A stretch of 64,000 bases of DNA from Balanoglossus misakiensis. Its lineage: Eukaryota > Hemichordata. The stretch spans positions 9,176,001 through 9,240,000 of the forward strand of contig CM082584.2 of assembly GCA_040954595.2 (NCBI GenBank). The letters are read 5' to 3'. Positions 12,336 to 25,600 of this stretch are shown one piece after another. The first letter of the stretch is position 1. Every line of letters begins with the position of its first letter. The position numbers and the translations under genes were made by a program. The notes beneath the pieces are model-generated. The model was not told the DNA's origin and made no database searches. It saw nothing but the letters and a program-made list of their open reading frames with translations.

Positions 12336-15300
12336 ATGGGGTGCAGATTATGTTTCTTCATTCTGTGCTTGACGTGCATCGGCTTTGTGAACAGTTACAA
12401 CAGTGTCATCGAGAATCAGCTCCGGCAAGAGTATGTCCGACGACAAGGGGTACGGGGAAAAATTGACCAGTTGGGAGATCTACTCAAGAAACGAGTGCAA
12501 CTGCTGCGCGATGCCATCAACCAAGAGGTGGAGCTGGTGTTTCTGGTGGACAGTTCATCCAGCGTCGGACTCGAAAACTTTTTCAACGAACTGAAGTTTG
12601 TCAAGAAACTTTTGGCCGATTTCACGGTGACGTCTTGGGCAACGCGAGTGGCTGTGATAACTTTTAGCTCCAAGTACCGCGTGAAAGTTCAGATAGATCA
12701 CATCAGTCAACCGAATAGTACTCTACATAAGTGTTCGCTTATGAACGAAGAAATGCCGAAGATTGAGTACGTCGGTGGAGGAACTTACACCAAAGGAGCT
12801 TTCCAGAAAGCTCAGGTGAGAATTTTCATAAGAAATCTACCATAGTTTACATGAAAGTTCATTTAATAGGTTTCAAGTTATTTTATGTACCATTTACGAC
12901 CGAGACAGTTTAATCCCAACATGATCTGATGGTGCGGTGGTCAAAAGTTAAAACTCCGTTGTCATCGCAACGGCTTAATTAGAGACCAATTTCACGCCTG
13001 GCTAAGCATCGCGGTATGGAAACCCCGCGGGGTGGGGAAAGTAAACTTAACGGCCCCAAGGTAAAAAGTTCGCGGTGTTTCCGAGCAAAAGTGGTGTCAC
13101 TTTCGCACTCAGAATGTATCTATGCCTTGATACTTAGCATGACCGACTCGCAAGAAGTAGTAGAAAATTGCAGGGAAAAGGGGCCACGCTTTCTAAGAAT
13201 GCTCTTAATACGGAGCAGCCAGACTGGGAGAGCCCAGCACGGGAGGGGGTCATAATTGCTACCAGAGACTGGAGCAATCTGCGAGCACTTATATGAGAAA
13301 TTATCGCGGCATGTTTGACTTAAAGATATGGGCAGTTGAGTTCAAGGTTGTCTGATTTATGGGTTTGCGTCATGAAAAAACAACTCCTCATAGAATCCTT
13401 TTCGTAACAATGACTATCTTTCATTCGATAAGCTTACCAATGCCCCATAAAAACCCGGCCGCATTTCCACAAATTTAACAACTCGTAGATTTTCACAATA
13501 TTATAGCATTTTAGTGCATATCTAAATCGAGGTACTTATTACTTGGTCTACACAACTGTGACATGCCATGACATAATATTCCGAGACAAATTACTTTCGT
13601 GATCCCCGACCTCAGCATTTCCACACTTTCTCCGGAATCAGACGAGTGCACACGCGCGGACAAATCTTCAGACCGATACCCGAGACGGAAGGCTAAAGAT
13701 TAAAACGTTCCTTGAAATCCGAACCAGACCCGCAATACGCATAGAAACATTGCATGTGACTGTCGGGTCTGAACTGGTGCTGGGGAAATTTCTACTGCTT
13801 TGTGCACTCATGTAGTCTGGAATCCCGAAAATTGTTTCTTTTAACAACGATATTGGTTATCTACATTTGCAAACGCAAACCGCAAAGCCGAATATAGCTG
13901 ATAAGTTCATGTATGCAACGTGCACTGTGCCATGGCGTGGGTGTCGGGCATTAGAAGCATTTTATGTTAGTGGCATTACAAAGTGAACTAATATTTAGAG
14001 AAAAGAGGACCCAGGAGTGTATTAAACTGCTAATGGACCACAATCATTCAGTATCACTGGAACATAAAACAGTAAATGGAGCTTCATGTTACTTATATCT
14101 TGTATTACTTTTAATCGTATACGAATGTTGTTTACACGCAACTGTTAACCTATAGTTAAATACAGAAAAACAAAAAATCAAAATCTGTCATGGTGAAATC
14201 TCATAACTGTTTTCACTTGAATAGTCACTCATTGCAATCATCAACTACTGTGTTTAGGTTAGTGATAGTCTAAAGTATACAAAGACCGTATCTCAGGATC
14301 TGTGTACGATGACTCAAACCGTTAACACATTCGCCTGCTAACAAACAACATTGCCTTCTATAAACAACTTTACCGAGTAAGAAAAATACATCGTTTTCTT
14401 CTGTTGGAAGCATTCTCTCTCACAACGCATGATCCTAAATATGGACCTCTGGGAAAAAGACCAAAAAGTGATGCCAGGTATTTTTCGAAAAGTGTGAGCT
14501 TGTCCTGCCCCACATGACCCATACACTTTAGAAGTATGACCGAATTATAATGGCGAATTCTGGAGTTACACCAAGTCTGGAGTGTGTTTAAATCCTGACT
14601 ACAAATGTGTTTTATGAATTCTACAATGTACCTTTGACAACACTGATCGAAAACTTATGCCGGCAAAGAAATGTTAAACTTTGAAATAATCAAAATAAAT
14701 ACAAGAAGAAAGTAAATAGTCATACCAGCATGTTTAGAACTATAACAGTACTGAGGAGGAAAAGCCGCGTAATGTGTTACAGCGTCTGTTATCGTTTCTA
14801 ATATGAATCAATATTTATGTAAAAGATAAACTATCTCTTGTAAACTCTTTCAGACCGCATAACAGAAATTAGGCAACAGTATTTTGTTGCACAAATTGAT
14901 CCAGTGTTGGTGCAATTTGTGTAATTGGGGGTTCCTGAGAGCTGAACTTGACTAGTGTGGTGTGATACTACAAGCTGAGATTGTTTATAATGCATCAAGT
15001 GGCTTCTATCCCAAATAACACACCCGGACTGTGTGGTAGAAAGCCCAGGGGGAAAATACCAGAGAGAATATACGGCAGTGTTGTTGTCTGGCTGGTGTAA
15101 TTCAGTATGTTTTATATACAGTTGCAAAACCAACAGGACTGGGTAAAAGGTGGCTGATGACACTCTTCTGAGTTAAAGAGACCAGCTTTCATCGAGGTTA
15201 GGAGAGCACGGAATTTTAAGAGTGAGATGTCAATATAACTGATAAGCAACATAAACATAGGCATGAACCCAGTTTAAATGGTGGACACACACAGACAATA

Positions 15301-18300
15301 CATACATACCATGTATGCAGCTCATGTTTAGATTCCCTCAAGGTTAAAGGATACTTCATGTTGACCCGTCAAGGGTTATCTGAAACTATTATAAAGTTCA
15401 GAAACCCTCCACTATCGTTGAATTATTTGGCTAATAATTCATTAAGATCTATGGTTGTTGAATAAAATAAAAATGAATAATAATCAAACCAGTCCAACTA
15501 GTAATATTGTTAGCAAGCAGTGCATGAAACAATTGGCGAACAAAACTATTCATGGTAACTGACGTTTTGATCAAAGCGTAAAATTCTTTCATGCTTTTTC
15601 GCGGATCCTCTCTGATCGCCATGTGCTGTACTTTGCACTCGGGTCGAAGTGTCGGGATAGCGAAAAACAGTGACAAACACAGACTGATTTAAACGTAAAA
15701 GGCACTCGATTGAGTAGATTAACGAGTCATGCAGCTAAATATCGAAAATAAAGGCGATTGTTTGTTTATCAGTCCATCTTTCCGTATATAATATATCACT
15801 GCAGTTTCAGCAGATGAAGACTGCATCACATGTGTGTGCCTTCAACACCAAAACATCAGACTTGCGTAGTTCTTGCGATAGTATACTTTTCCTGTTGGTG
15901 CTTGGACGTGTGACTGTGGTGGACAGGACAGAGGTAAACAGCCTCACGTCTTGGCAATATCATCTAACTGTTGACTTGTAGCCACATTTACTCACATTTA
16001 CTGTCAAGAGGGAAAACAACTGCTGCCCAGCATATAGAATTTCAGCTGAGGCTTAAGTAGGATGTGGATGAGTCTAATTAAATATCCACCAGACCCAAGG
16101 ATTTCAATTAAAACTGCAAGTGTTGTAAAACGATAACAGCCATTATCTCGAGTGACTTGTCCAATTAGATTACATTTTGCGGATGGCCAATTGTGAGTAA
16201 TGCAGAGAAACGAGCCTCCCAGCTGCGATAGCTATTTTCGTTACGCAATACATGCTTTTAAGATCCACAAACATTGTCTGGACACACTATTGCATGGTTG
16301 GTACATTCTATACATTTTTGACAATTGCCTCTGTCAACTACATATGACTGAACAAATTCTTATGAAAACATTTGTAGTCAGAAGGATGTCTTAGCAGCAG
16401 GTGGGCTTGACATAGGAAAAGCCTTATGCTGAGAAAGGAGTCAGAGAGTAATGCAAGAATGTAATTTTACCGTCAGTAGAGTACTAGTTAGTAAAACTTT
16501 ACTTTCCCTAGTTCATGTCCCGCAATAGCGATTCTGTTGTGGATCATGCATACATGTATGTATAATGCTGACCTTTACCCGACACATTTGGTTCAGCTCT
16601 AGTACAGAAGCCAAATTTGTTTGTGGTTTTGTACTATACAACGCCGGGGGCCATAAATGCCCAAAAGATTCCTCTATCCACTTTTCCACAGAAGTAGTCT
16701 TCTGGAACGTGTTGGCATTGCAAGTCGTGTTGAATTTGCCATGCCTCAATTTTCGCAAATTAAGCGAACAGGCAATGAAAAAAAAATAAGTCAGGCATGG
16801 TATGGTCTGTCTGAGACGGGGATAGGTTACATCCTCTAACTTTACCAGCGGTATTGTGATTTTTGCCCGCGTTCTATTCTTTGCCGTGTAACTGAATATT
16901 CAGCATTTGGTTACAGCAGTCTATATACACATCCTACAGTTGGAGTGTACTTTACAGAGATAACATAGCATGTACAGCTACAAATTTATGGGACACATGG
17001 CCACCTTTGAGCACTCTAGAACTTCCGAATTGAAAATCCACTTGTACATGTTGGCGCCTGTGAAGTACTAAGCCTTGTGTCTCGCATGAAAATGTGCAGG
17101 AAAAGTGATCACCATGCCGAGCTTTTGTAGACCCTGAAATTGGCCGGAAGAATTATAAGCCAACTGTAATGACCCAAACATTGGAATTTTAAATATTGTT
17201 GTTTCTGTTTCATGGGTTTGTATGTATTTGGCTTTCATATATCCAGCTGTTCTCATACACTGTACTACAACACATTACATTCATAGCAATGGCAATGAAG
17301 AAATTTGATCAACATTGCAAGTACAAGTAAACAGAGAACCCATTAAAAGATGTTTGGGTTTACACACAGGGAAAAATAACAACATTTCAAACTTGCACAG
17401 TTGGGAAAAATCCAGCAAATACTAGTATACGGAGTCACATGATATATGTAATAGGCATGCATGTCTCTATCGTAACATACAAGGTCAAGGAAGTAATTTA
17501 TCAGATGCGCTGTGTACTGGAATTTGGAGTCAAATTGCTGGGAACTGTCAAACATTTAACCTCTGCAGTCTCAGACACACCATTCATCCTGTCATATACC
17601 ATGGTGTACGCGTTGTACCATAGACAGTAGTAGACTACTGTCTATGGCTGTACTTATACACTTTCTAGTGCACAACATAGTGTCATTACACCATCTAATG
17701 AAAATACAAATGTATGTTGAGAAATATCCCCAGAATAACTTGAAAACATTTCAAATTTATGATTATATACTGAAAACAAGACACGCAATTCTCAAGTACA
17801 AACTATTTGTGTTTGTGGTGATGAAAAGATGAACAATCTTACACTTTCAGGGCTTTTCAAACTCCAATCTGTAATCTACAATCCCAGCACTGAAAGCTGA
17901 CATTTGACAAAAAGTAGTTAAAAATGTGAAGTACCTCTCTCATGATGAGAGAATTGCCTTCTTGACAAGTGTGTTTCTCAACCGAGAGTGAGTTTACGTA
18001 AAAAAAGTGCAAGAGGCCAAAATAATGTAAACCTTTGTCTCATGATGGAGTCAACAAACCCAAGAACGGATGTTTCTTGTAAAGCAATTATCGGACGTTA
18101 ATAGAGACATGTTCATGAATTAATTTCAACGTAACTTATGTCACGTAACGTTGCTTTCAAAATACTTTACGGTTTACAGGTTTTTTTCTGCTACCGTCCT
18201 ATACATCATGCACACAAAGTTACTGTTGGCTATAAACAACGGGGTATAATTTATTGCGTAGCAGAGATGCGGTGGTTGGGCTGGGAGAAAAGGCAAACTT

Positions 18301-19692
18301 GCACGCTTTTCCATCCTGCCTTTCAGTTTATGTCGTCAGCGGTCTGGCCATTGCCCGGAGAATCATCAACACCGACAAAGTGTCGGGAATTCAGCCAGCG
18401 GATTATGGGTCATGTTATCCTAATTGCCTGTGACAAAAAGGGATCAAGAGTTATATAAGTTGCATGCTTGAGTGCACTCGGCTCAGATTTATGGAAACAT
18501 TATTAGCTCTCAGACACGAAGTCCACAGCTGCTATTTCAGAGGTCACGACCCCGAGCAACATGGTACATCTTTTAAAAGATGCGCTTATCTCTAAATGTT
18601 AAGGGTACGGCGCATATGCTAGTGGCACGCGGGTTTAATCATTTAACTACTTCACGGGCGGAAAAAATAGAGGAAATGGTGGGAAATAAAAATGAGAACA
18701 GATTACGGGCATAAAACAGTCTGGTTCAGTATACTGCTGGTAAACGTGTAGAAGTTCCCACACTTGGTTTAGTTACCCCACTTCAAATTAGCTTCAATGT
18801 AAAACAAATGAATGCCATATTAAAGTTACTTCATATGGATTCGATCTTTAGGTCCATAATTACCACACTTAAGATGAAAACAAGATACTTAAATTCCAGT
18901 TATGAAGGGCTTTAAATTACATATGGCTGTATGCACCGTAGCTATCCACCTTTGAGCAAACGATTCAAGAAACTGTTCTTGTGGTCACCCACTACATGTT
19001 TTCAATAAATGCACCCCGTTGTCTAATCGCAAATACTTCCCATGACATCCAGCTTTTTCTTGCTATTCTGGTTCCGCTCAATGATTGCTTAAAAATAGTC
19101 TTGAAGGGAAAATGCCAACACTCACATGATTTTTATGAATATAAAGGGACATAAGCTGTAACTTTAACCTTTATTTCCAGTAGTTTTCTTTTGTGAATCA
19201 AGTGCAATTTAAAAGTTAATGTTATTTCTGGTAAAAAATAAAAAAGCAATCTATGTTTGGTCAATGGTCGGTGTTAGAAATTGCAAGGTTATCTGGACAT
19301 TTAAGTTTGCAGGTAAATTATTTACTACAGCAAAATTGAAGAAATATTCTCTGCGACAAAACTGCAAGACCACTTGCACATATGCATAGTTTCTGTAGGG
19401 ATGGATACCTTTACACTGTTATCATTATCATTGTAGATGGTTTTGCGATCAGCTCGACATAATTCCACCAAGGCAGTCTTCCTGATCACAGACGGCTATT
19501 CGAACAGCGGCGATCCCCGCCCTTATGCAGAGGCGCTCCGAAGACAAGGCGTTTCTGTTTTCACGTTTGGAATTCACAACGGGAACGTAAACGAACTGCG
19601 TGACATGGCATCGGAACCAAAGGCTGAACACTGCTACATCCTCGACAGTTTTGAGGAATTTGAAGCTCTTGCCCGCAGGGCATTACATGAAG
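12336..19692 (+). CDS. SVEP1: SVEP1-like exons 1-2: signal peptide and VWA domain
   Basis: Residues 1-245. A hydrophobic leader ([14 protein letters not shown]...) is followed by a basic/amphipathic segment aligned to human [20 protein letters not shown]. The VWA domain has an intact metal-ion (MIDAS) signature: DxSxS at Asp72, Ser74 and Ser76, the [11 protein letters not shown]hr loop at the end of exon 1, and ITDGYSN with Asp179 in exon 2. It is split in phase 0 by a 6.6-kb first intron (12816-19436). [14 protein letters not shown] and [15 protein letters not shown] are near-identical to human SVEP1. Confidence 0.95.
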
Positions 19693-22600
19693 GTAAACAG
19701 TCATTTGATCGTTAAAATTATTGTTTTTAATTTAAGCTCATTTAGACATGTGGGCGATTAATATCATTTGATCTCATTTCCATATTGTTGGCTTATCTTT
19801 GGATGAATATCTCCATGTTACATACCTGGTCATCCACATCACAAGTAAGCAAAAATTAACTAAGAACTCCAGGTGTTTCTGTAGTTACAAATAAAAAAAA
19901 ATCCTGATTTTATAAATTATAACGTGACTTCTTTGTTTTGCATTTCAGATTTAGGTGTGGGTAGCCTGATTGAACAGGACCTCAGACACTGCTCATCTCT
20001 ATGTTCAGCACAAGAGAGTTGCTGTGACTCAATTGCTAGATGTGTATGTGGCATCCGTACAGGCCAGTATCAGTGCATGTGCTCTGCAGGGTATTATGGA
20101 AATGGTCTTCGTGGAAGCTGTCAACGTGAGTAGTAGAAATGGTTGTAAAGTGATGGTTGTGGTAGAAGTGTTCACTTCACTAGGCTGTCTGTGCCACAGC
20201 CCAAAGAAATGGTCAATACAGAAAATATGAATTGACGCTCACAGCAAATAAGGGGAAACTCATCAACGGACTTATATTCCCATTAAGACAAAAGGTTAAT
20301 TGATGTCTCTGTTCAACAAAATGAAACACTGTCATTAAACTACTATTTCACAAATCCTGTAAGCATGCAATACTTTTTTTGCTCCATTACGTTCTGGTAT
20401 GTTGGCAATTGAATGATGCCCTGAGTTCTTTTTCTACAGCTTGTCCATCTGGAACATACAAACCAACAGCGTCTGTTGGAGGGATAACTACATGCCTGAC
20501 ATGTCCGGACAGTAACCACATAAGCCCACCAGCCAGCACCTCATTACACCAGTGTGTATGCAAGGATGGTTTCAGCAAGATAGATAGTGATACCAGGTGT
20601 AAAGGTATATCTTTGATACATAGGTATCGAACCAAATACTTTGCAGGGACCAGCTCCTGCCTGGCTACCCTTCAGCCAAGGTGGATAAAAAAAGATAGAA
20701 GCCACTTAAACTCATAAAATTCATACGTGACCAACATTGTCTAACACGATTCATATTTACCTCCATTTTGAAGAATTGAGAAAAGAACTGTTAACTAAAT
20801 GCCCAATAAGGGTGCAACTTTCACTGTGTACTTTTATTTCCTAGAGATTGCCTGTGAAAGTCTAATACCACCAGAACAGGGTTATTTCGTTGGTGGTTCG
20901 TGCAGCAACACTTTCAATTCAGCCTGTGGAATACGTTGTCAGGCTGGCTATGAAATGAGAGGTAGTAGTATCAGACTTTGCGAGGAAGATGGCACGTGGT
21001 CGGGTGAAGAACCTTATTGTCGGCGTAAGTCTTGGCTGTTTCTTTGATTCTGCAATTTGACAATTATTTGAAGAGGAAAGCAGGTGAATTTGCCCATTCA
21101 GGAAAGAGCTATTTTGCTATTAAACATTATCCCTACTTTACTTAATTTCATCCAGCCTGAAAATTTTTTAAATCCTATCAATTTACAGTAAAGTCGATTC
21201 AAAAGTCTAGTGTCTGATATCATCCGTATTTTTCTTTTGTCAGTCAAGTTGTGTATGCCGTTAGATGCCCCAAAGTTTGGACAAGTAAGATGTGACAGAA
21301 GAGACTATGCATTTCGAACAACATGCACGTCTTCATGCTGGTCAGGTTATCAGCTGATTGGTACAAGGAGACGAGAATGTCTTGCGATTGGAGAATGGAG
21401 TGGGCTACCTGCTGCATGTAGAGGTAGGGTTGAATACAAAACGAGCATTTCTTGTTGTATAGTATCAAGGTTTTTTTGGAAGTGAATGTATGGAAGAACA
21501 AGGACTGCAGGGACTGTCAGTTTGCTGTTATCAGGATGTTATTGTTTGACGCATATCAGAAGTATGAAAGATAGTTTGGTGCACGAAAAGTAAATTCATC
21601 AAGACTATCATGACAGGTCGGAACAACTGGTACCACCACATACAATACTACTGATTCAAGATGAACCTTCCTTGCTTTCGTAAAGATATATTTCTTTGTC
21701 TGGTAGACCAAATTTGCTGCCTTTATGATTAAATTACTCGACAAGATTTGACATTCTTCATCTCAGATTCAATGTGACTTCATCTGATGCACAGTTCCTG
21801 CATTGATTGAAATATTGTTCATCAACAATTCACAGAAATAACATGCCAAGCTTTACCAGAGGTTGAAAATGGAGAGATAGATCCACCCCATTGCACGTCT
21901 AGGAAGGCAACAGTCCAGCAAGTGTGTCTAATATCGTGTAAACGTGGTTACAAAAGGAGTGGGCCAAGAAAATACCAATGCCAGATTGATGGTCAGTGGA
22001 CAGATTCAAAGAGGGAAACAGAATGCATTGGTAAATAACTTATAAACTTGAATTTAGTGACAATTATTGGAAATAATGCCACATTAATGAAAATAAGATG
22101 GTATAATTTATGTGTAATGGATTTTTCATTTGTTTTTCTATTCGGACAGATGTTGAGCCACCTGATGTGACTTGTCCAATGTATCTGGTCACTGAAACTG
22201 ATTTGAACAGCAATGTTGCAGAAGTGGATTGGAAGGTACCTCAAGGGGAGGATAACTCAGACGATCCAGTGGCAATTACTGTTGTACCAGCAGTCACACC
22301 CCCTCACAGATTTCCAATCGGTGTTCACAATGTTTCATATACGGCAGTAGATAAGTCTGGGAACAGGGGCCATTGCTCATTCCTGGTTATTGTCCGAGGT
22401 AAGAATCTGGCTATAATCAAAGGAGGTACAATTATTGAAATTTGCTTATAGATATGGACATACTGACATATTAAGTTTTTAGCAGTCAAGTCTCACATTC
22501 ACCATCCTGTCCATCTCTATTTTCTGTAGATGAGGAACCACCTGTTATAGATCGATGTCGATCACCACCACCTATACTGTCACCAGAACCAATGACATTC

Positions 22601-25600
22601 GTTGATTGGGAACAGCCAACGTTTTCTGATAACTCAAACGAACCAGTCACAGTCGATCAGACACACCATCCGGGTCTCTTCACGTGGGGTACAACAGTGG
22701 TAGAATACAAGGCATCAGATTCATCGGGTAATTCAAGGACATGTCGCATTGTCATACAGGTCCAAGGTGATTATGTTTCCCATACTCATTACACATATGT
22801 ACACCAGTGCATCTTTAAACGCCAATTTCAAAATCAATGTATAATCGCACACTTCAAGAATGTCTTCACAACAAATGATTACATTACAAACCATCCAGAA
22901 CCTCTTCAAACTTGTGTTAGTTGGTGATAAACGCAAATCGAAAAATCATTATAGTGTACCACATTTCAAGCATTTTCACAACGTGTGATAAGAGGTACTT
23001 ATTTTCTTAATCCATCTGGGGCCTCTTCAACTTGTGTTGGTGGGCGATAAAGGCACAGTAAACAGGAAAGACATAACTCATAAACGAGAGAGAAACTCCA
23101 CATGAAAACAGATTCAGAGTAACAGCAGATGTGATATTATTGCTATTAAGGATGCAGCCCACAATGATTTTGTTATTAGGCAGATAAGTTTATCAATGGG
23201 AACGGAAACACACATGGCAAATTAATCATAACATATTTAGTTCATCACCTTGTTTATCATTTCATATATGAGAAGTGTTTCTGGTAAGTGTTAGAAGGTG
23301 TGAAAGTACCACTTTTTTTACATATCACTCAATGTTTCAAGTACTGACAGAAGGTCCACGCAGCTAACTTATGTATAATATGATCTTGGTAAAATGTATT
23401 ATTATCATTTATCAGTGAAATCCTTTTCCACATCGTTTCATTTTATCAAGAGAGTCTGTGCGAGATACCGCAGGAACCACTTCATGGAAACACCGTCTGT
23501 TCACCAGCTGACAGCGGAATTAGCTGTTCCCTAGAATGTAATGACGGGTATGGTTTCGCGATCACTCCAAATAATGGCTACTACTGTGATTCCGATGGGT
23601 CCTGGTATCCGCCTCAAAATGACTCACCATGGCCAGATTGTTCAGGTAATGAAACATCGGAAACGCTTGAAACTGCCAAATTGCGGCCAAATACCAGTGG
23701 TGCACTGTTTGCCATATTAGGCTTCATATTTGTTTTAGCATTTGCATAATTATCATATGGGCAAATAGTTATCACATGAAGGTTAATTCCTTGTACCTGG
23801 TAAAAATCATGGTACATCTTGCAACTTGGCTCTAAGTCTGTAATTTGCAATCCTTTTTTGTATTGCTTCACTTCAGGAGAACGCACTGCAAGCAACGCTG
23901 TAAATGCACTAACAGTCACTTACCGAACAGTTACAAGACACTGCAATGTGACCTTTCTGGACAAAATTTCAGACGTTTTCAGACAACAAATAGTTCAGGA
24001 GGTATTTAGATTTCTTTATTGACATCATGTTATTGCCCTGAATTTATTGAAGGTTCTTTTTCAATAATTCTCATTAACAAATCAATTACTTCAAATCTAT
24101 TGGTACACTTAGCCATCACTCTACCGGAAATTTATTAGTTAACGCTTTGGCACTTTTTGCTCATTTCATAGCACCCAAAATTTCTTTCCTTGGAGTGCCT
24201 TTACATTTGTTATTTGTTTTTGTGATTTAGATCAGCACTGCCTGCACCAATGGAGTTGTATGCGAACTAGAAAATGTCACTGCCCACTGCAAGGAAAGTG
24301 GTAAGTGGATGAATTGCAGTTAGTCAATTACTGACAGGCACGACTTTCCAGTAACATGCCTTTATGATTTGTAAGTGATTTGTGATGAAGGATGATTATT
24401 ATTAGCTTATTGTTAGAATTCCTGCGGCAAACATTAGTTGTTACAATGTGAAGAACACATCATTTGTCATATTATTTGTCATTATTGATTTTATAGAAGA
24501 AACAATCGATGCCAATGAACTTTTAAAGGAAGTTGACAATAATCTGATTAAAAGAAAGAGAGACTTAAGGAGAGGAGATGTCAATCCCGAAGATGATGAA
24601 GATGAGGATCTTAAGATAAATCACAGGAGAGGAGATGTTGGTCCTCCTGAAGATATCAAGGAAGCAGATCACAAGAAAAACTCAAGGAGGGGTGATGTTG
24701 ATGAAGACAACACCGAAAGTATTTTGGTTGATGTAGTCGTAAGGGGTAAGTACTTGTTACAATGTTATTCATGAAATATGACCATGCATGGATGAGGTGC
24801 TCTATGAGATTGCTATTGTTCCTTAATACCTTTGAATTAGTATACTGAAAAAGGTTACAGTTTAAAATTAGGACTATTAAATAAAGTGTCACAAAAAAGC
24901 AGTTTCCTGAGATAAGACTAACTTATTTAAATTATATTACCAGGCAAAGTTGATCTGACAGAGTCACAAAATGTGATAGAAGATGAAGAGAGACAACGTG
25001 TCTTACTGGACGAACTTCAAAAAATACCTGTGGTTTTGAAAAACGAAGCGACAGCAGGAAATTTAGATATTTACCTAGAACAGGTTAATATGACAACGAA
25101 GGAAAATGATGTCAGAACCACCAAGACCGAACCTGTTTGTTTGCCTGGCACTGTCTTACAGGGCAGCAAGTGTGGTAGGTATAGCACTATTCAATGTAAC
25201 AATGTACAAGAGTTTGATTCTTTCAATTTGACTGATTGGTTGACTGAGTTTAAGTGAATGATTAAAACACACCACATAGTGATAATATCATTCTAGGCAC
25301 CGTCCCTTTAAGTTTAATATTTCAACAGCTTGCGAATTGGCCATGTTGCACTAAAGTGACTTATATCAAAACAATTTAACTCAGCGTCTCTTGGCATTTC
25401 AGTTAACTGTGCTGTAGGTACCTTCTACAACGCCACTTTGAATACATGCCAGGAATGTCCAGTTGGTACATTCCAGGATGAAGAAGCTTCACTCTCCTGC
25501 AAGCCGTGCCCTCCTGATACAAGCACTGAACACTCCAGATCTAAATCACACGATCTCTGCTATTGTAAGTTCTTTAAAGCATGAGTTACTCCAGCTTTCA

